From positions 6,154,001 through 6,218,000 of the forward strand of contig NC_064447.1 of the NCBI RefSeq assembly GCF_023343835.1: 64,000 nt of DNA, given 5' to 3'. A program made the translations under genes and the position numbers. This DNA is from Lagopus muta. Taxonomy: Eukaryota; Chordata; Aves; Galliformes; Phasianidae. The notes below the pieces were generated by a model. It searched no databases, was not told the DNA's origin, and saw nothing but the letters and a program-made list of their open reading frames with translations. Within the stretch, counting starts at the first letter, position 1. Each line of letters opens with the position of its first letter. This document shows positions 57,560-64,000 of this stretch, in pieces.

Positions 57560-59043
57560 CTTTTTTTCCATAAAGATTAATCAAGATTACTGAAATTCAC
57601 ATCTGGTCTCAGAACATGCTATGAGGTTAATTAGATAAAATAAACAAACCTTCATCTGTGTTACAGGGGTGCAGTTTGCATCCAGTCATCATACTGATGA
57701 CATGAATATGAAGTTGGCTTTTGAAAACGTGCATAGACAAAATCTTACTCACAAAGCTGAATGTAAAATAGGCTTCAGTGACACTGGGACATTCTATCTA
57801 AACTCTTATGTGCATGTGCAGTAGGCTCTGTCCTGCCTTCTGCTGTAGGATGAGTTGCAATGCCAGATGTCTCTCTTACTGAACATGACGTAAGTATCTT
57901 TGTCAGTGGAAAAGATCTGTTGTTAGAGTGGAATTTTCGAAGTGATGTCCTCTTTCCTTACACTTGGCATTGGTTTTAAAACACCTAGATGTTAGGCAGC
58001 TTACAGTTAACAGCACAAGTACAGAATTGTATTTACTACACAAATCAGAATAAGATTAATGGATTTTGATTACTTCAACGTAACTGTGGCTGCATGACAC
58101 TGTTTTTTTCCTTGTACTGACTCTTAAGCCTGAGCACTTTTAAAATAACAATAACAGTCCCTAACCAAGCTGCCCTTATGCAATTGTATTTCCTCTTCTT
58201 TTTACCGAGTAATCAAAGAGTTGGGAAATCTGTGTTGTGTACAGGAGGAAAAGGTACTTTCACTTCATTGATTTTAGTTTCAGAATTAAACAAATGATCA
58301 TCACCTGGCTGCATTCTAATGCTCAGGACAATCTAGCAGTTTCAGTTTAGTTTACAGGTTTTTCTCAAGATAATGTCTGCTTTTTGAACTTCTGTACAAC
58401 TACAAGCAAACTGCCTTTTGGGGAAAGTCATTTTGAAGTAAATTGAGAGGTTTTGGAGATTGATAACACAAACACAAATGATAGAAAATCATTATTTCAT
58501 GCAGGCAATTCTAGAAGAGCTTTACTTCAATAATTTCATATGAAAAACAGCTTTTATAAGTGAGTACTCCTACTGCTCCTCCTTTTGTTTTTCCTTAATT
58601 GATTATCTGGTCCGTGTCTTCCCATGTCCTTCAGTGCGGTCTTCTGAAATCCCCCTGTTCTGTCCTGTTGAGTGAAAACATGACAGGCAGGTGTTAGCAT
58701 CATTTAATATACGCAGGGAAGAGGCTGTTGGAAACCCAAGGGTTTAAGGTAGCTCTTTCAGCAATGCCCACGTGCTGTGCTAAATCAGCATGGTACTGAG
58801 CACTTCACTCGGAGAAAATTCGTCATGGGGTTTAGAAGCTGCTCAGCCATGGAGCTTCAGCCAGCTCCTGAATACAGAGCAGTGACTTTGGTGCAGCCCC
58901 GTGGTGGGAGCTCACAAGGTGGACGTGCTGGAAGCCCTGCCAGAAGATATGCTAGGAATCAGTATCTGGAAGAAGCCAAAGCCTGTAACAGTATGAGGCA
59001 GGTCAGCATTTGATACTTCATGGGCTGCTGCTGGCAGACCAAC
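57560..59043. other. NUBP1-TVP23A convergent interval
   Basis: The region lies between the two convergent 3' ends and probably holds the TVP23A 3' untranslated region on the minus strand. ATTAAA on the minus strand (58708-58703) is a candidate poly(A) signal. No other gene is seen. Confidence 0.6.

Positions 59044-64000
<4,957 letters not shown>

Overview
The window is vertebrate nuclear DNA, and almost certainly from a bird of the chicken (galliform) type. It has compact GT-AG genes with short exons, AT-rich introns, one CpG-rich promoter, and CR1 LINE fragments of the avian kind. Nothing looks bacterial or viral: there is no operon, CRISPR array, phage or defence locus. Three protein-coding genes can be rebuilt exon by exon. 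Their order and orientation, TEKT5 (-), NUBP1 (+), TVP23A (-), is the order I know from human chromosome 16p13.13, so this is a conserved synteny block.

Layout. Positions 1-29,850 hold no exon I can recognise; I read this as intergenic DNA beyond the 3' end of TEKT5, with small repeats, a degraded CR1 end and a few CTCF-like motifs. TEKT5 runs leftwards from its start codon at 50,575 to its stop at 30,631, in seven coding exons that join in frame to 483 codons. The 2.5 kb between the TEKT5 and NUBP1 starts is a head-to-head interval. It contains a 5'-truncated, frameshifted CR1 copy and then a CpG island with NRF1-, ETS- and CTCF-like motifs. NUBP1 runs rightwards from 53,047 to 57,436 in eleven coding exons that join in frame to 323 codons; a poly(A) signal lies at 57,532. 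TVP23A enters from the right edge on the minus strand. Its last four coding exons are present (63,167 to about 59,044), but its N-terminal exons lie outside the window.

The three genes do unrelated jobs: tektin-5 is a structural protein of the sperm flagellum, NUBP1 is a P-loop scaffold for cytosolic iron-sulfur cluster assembly, and TVP23A is a Golgi membrane protein. Their adjacency is old synteny, not a shared pathway. I found no convincing undescribed system. The points most worth checking are the C-terminal end of TVP23A, an out-of-frame competing acceptor in TEKT5, the CR1 insertion in the divergent promoter interval, and the CTCF-like motifs. Gene names rest on remembered family sequences and motifs; no database search was run.
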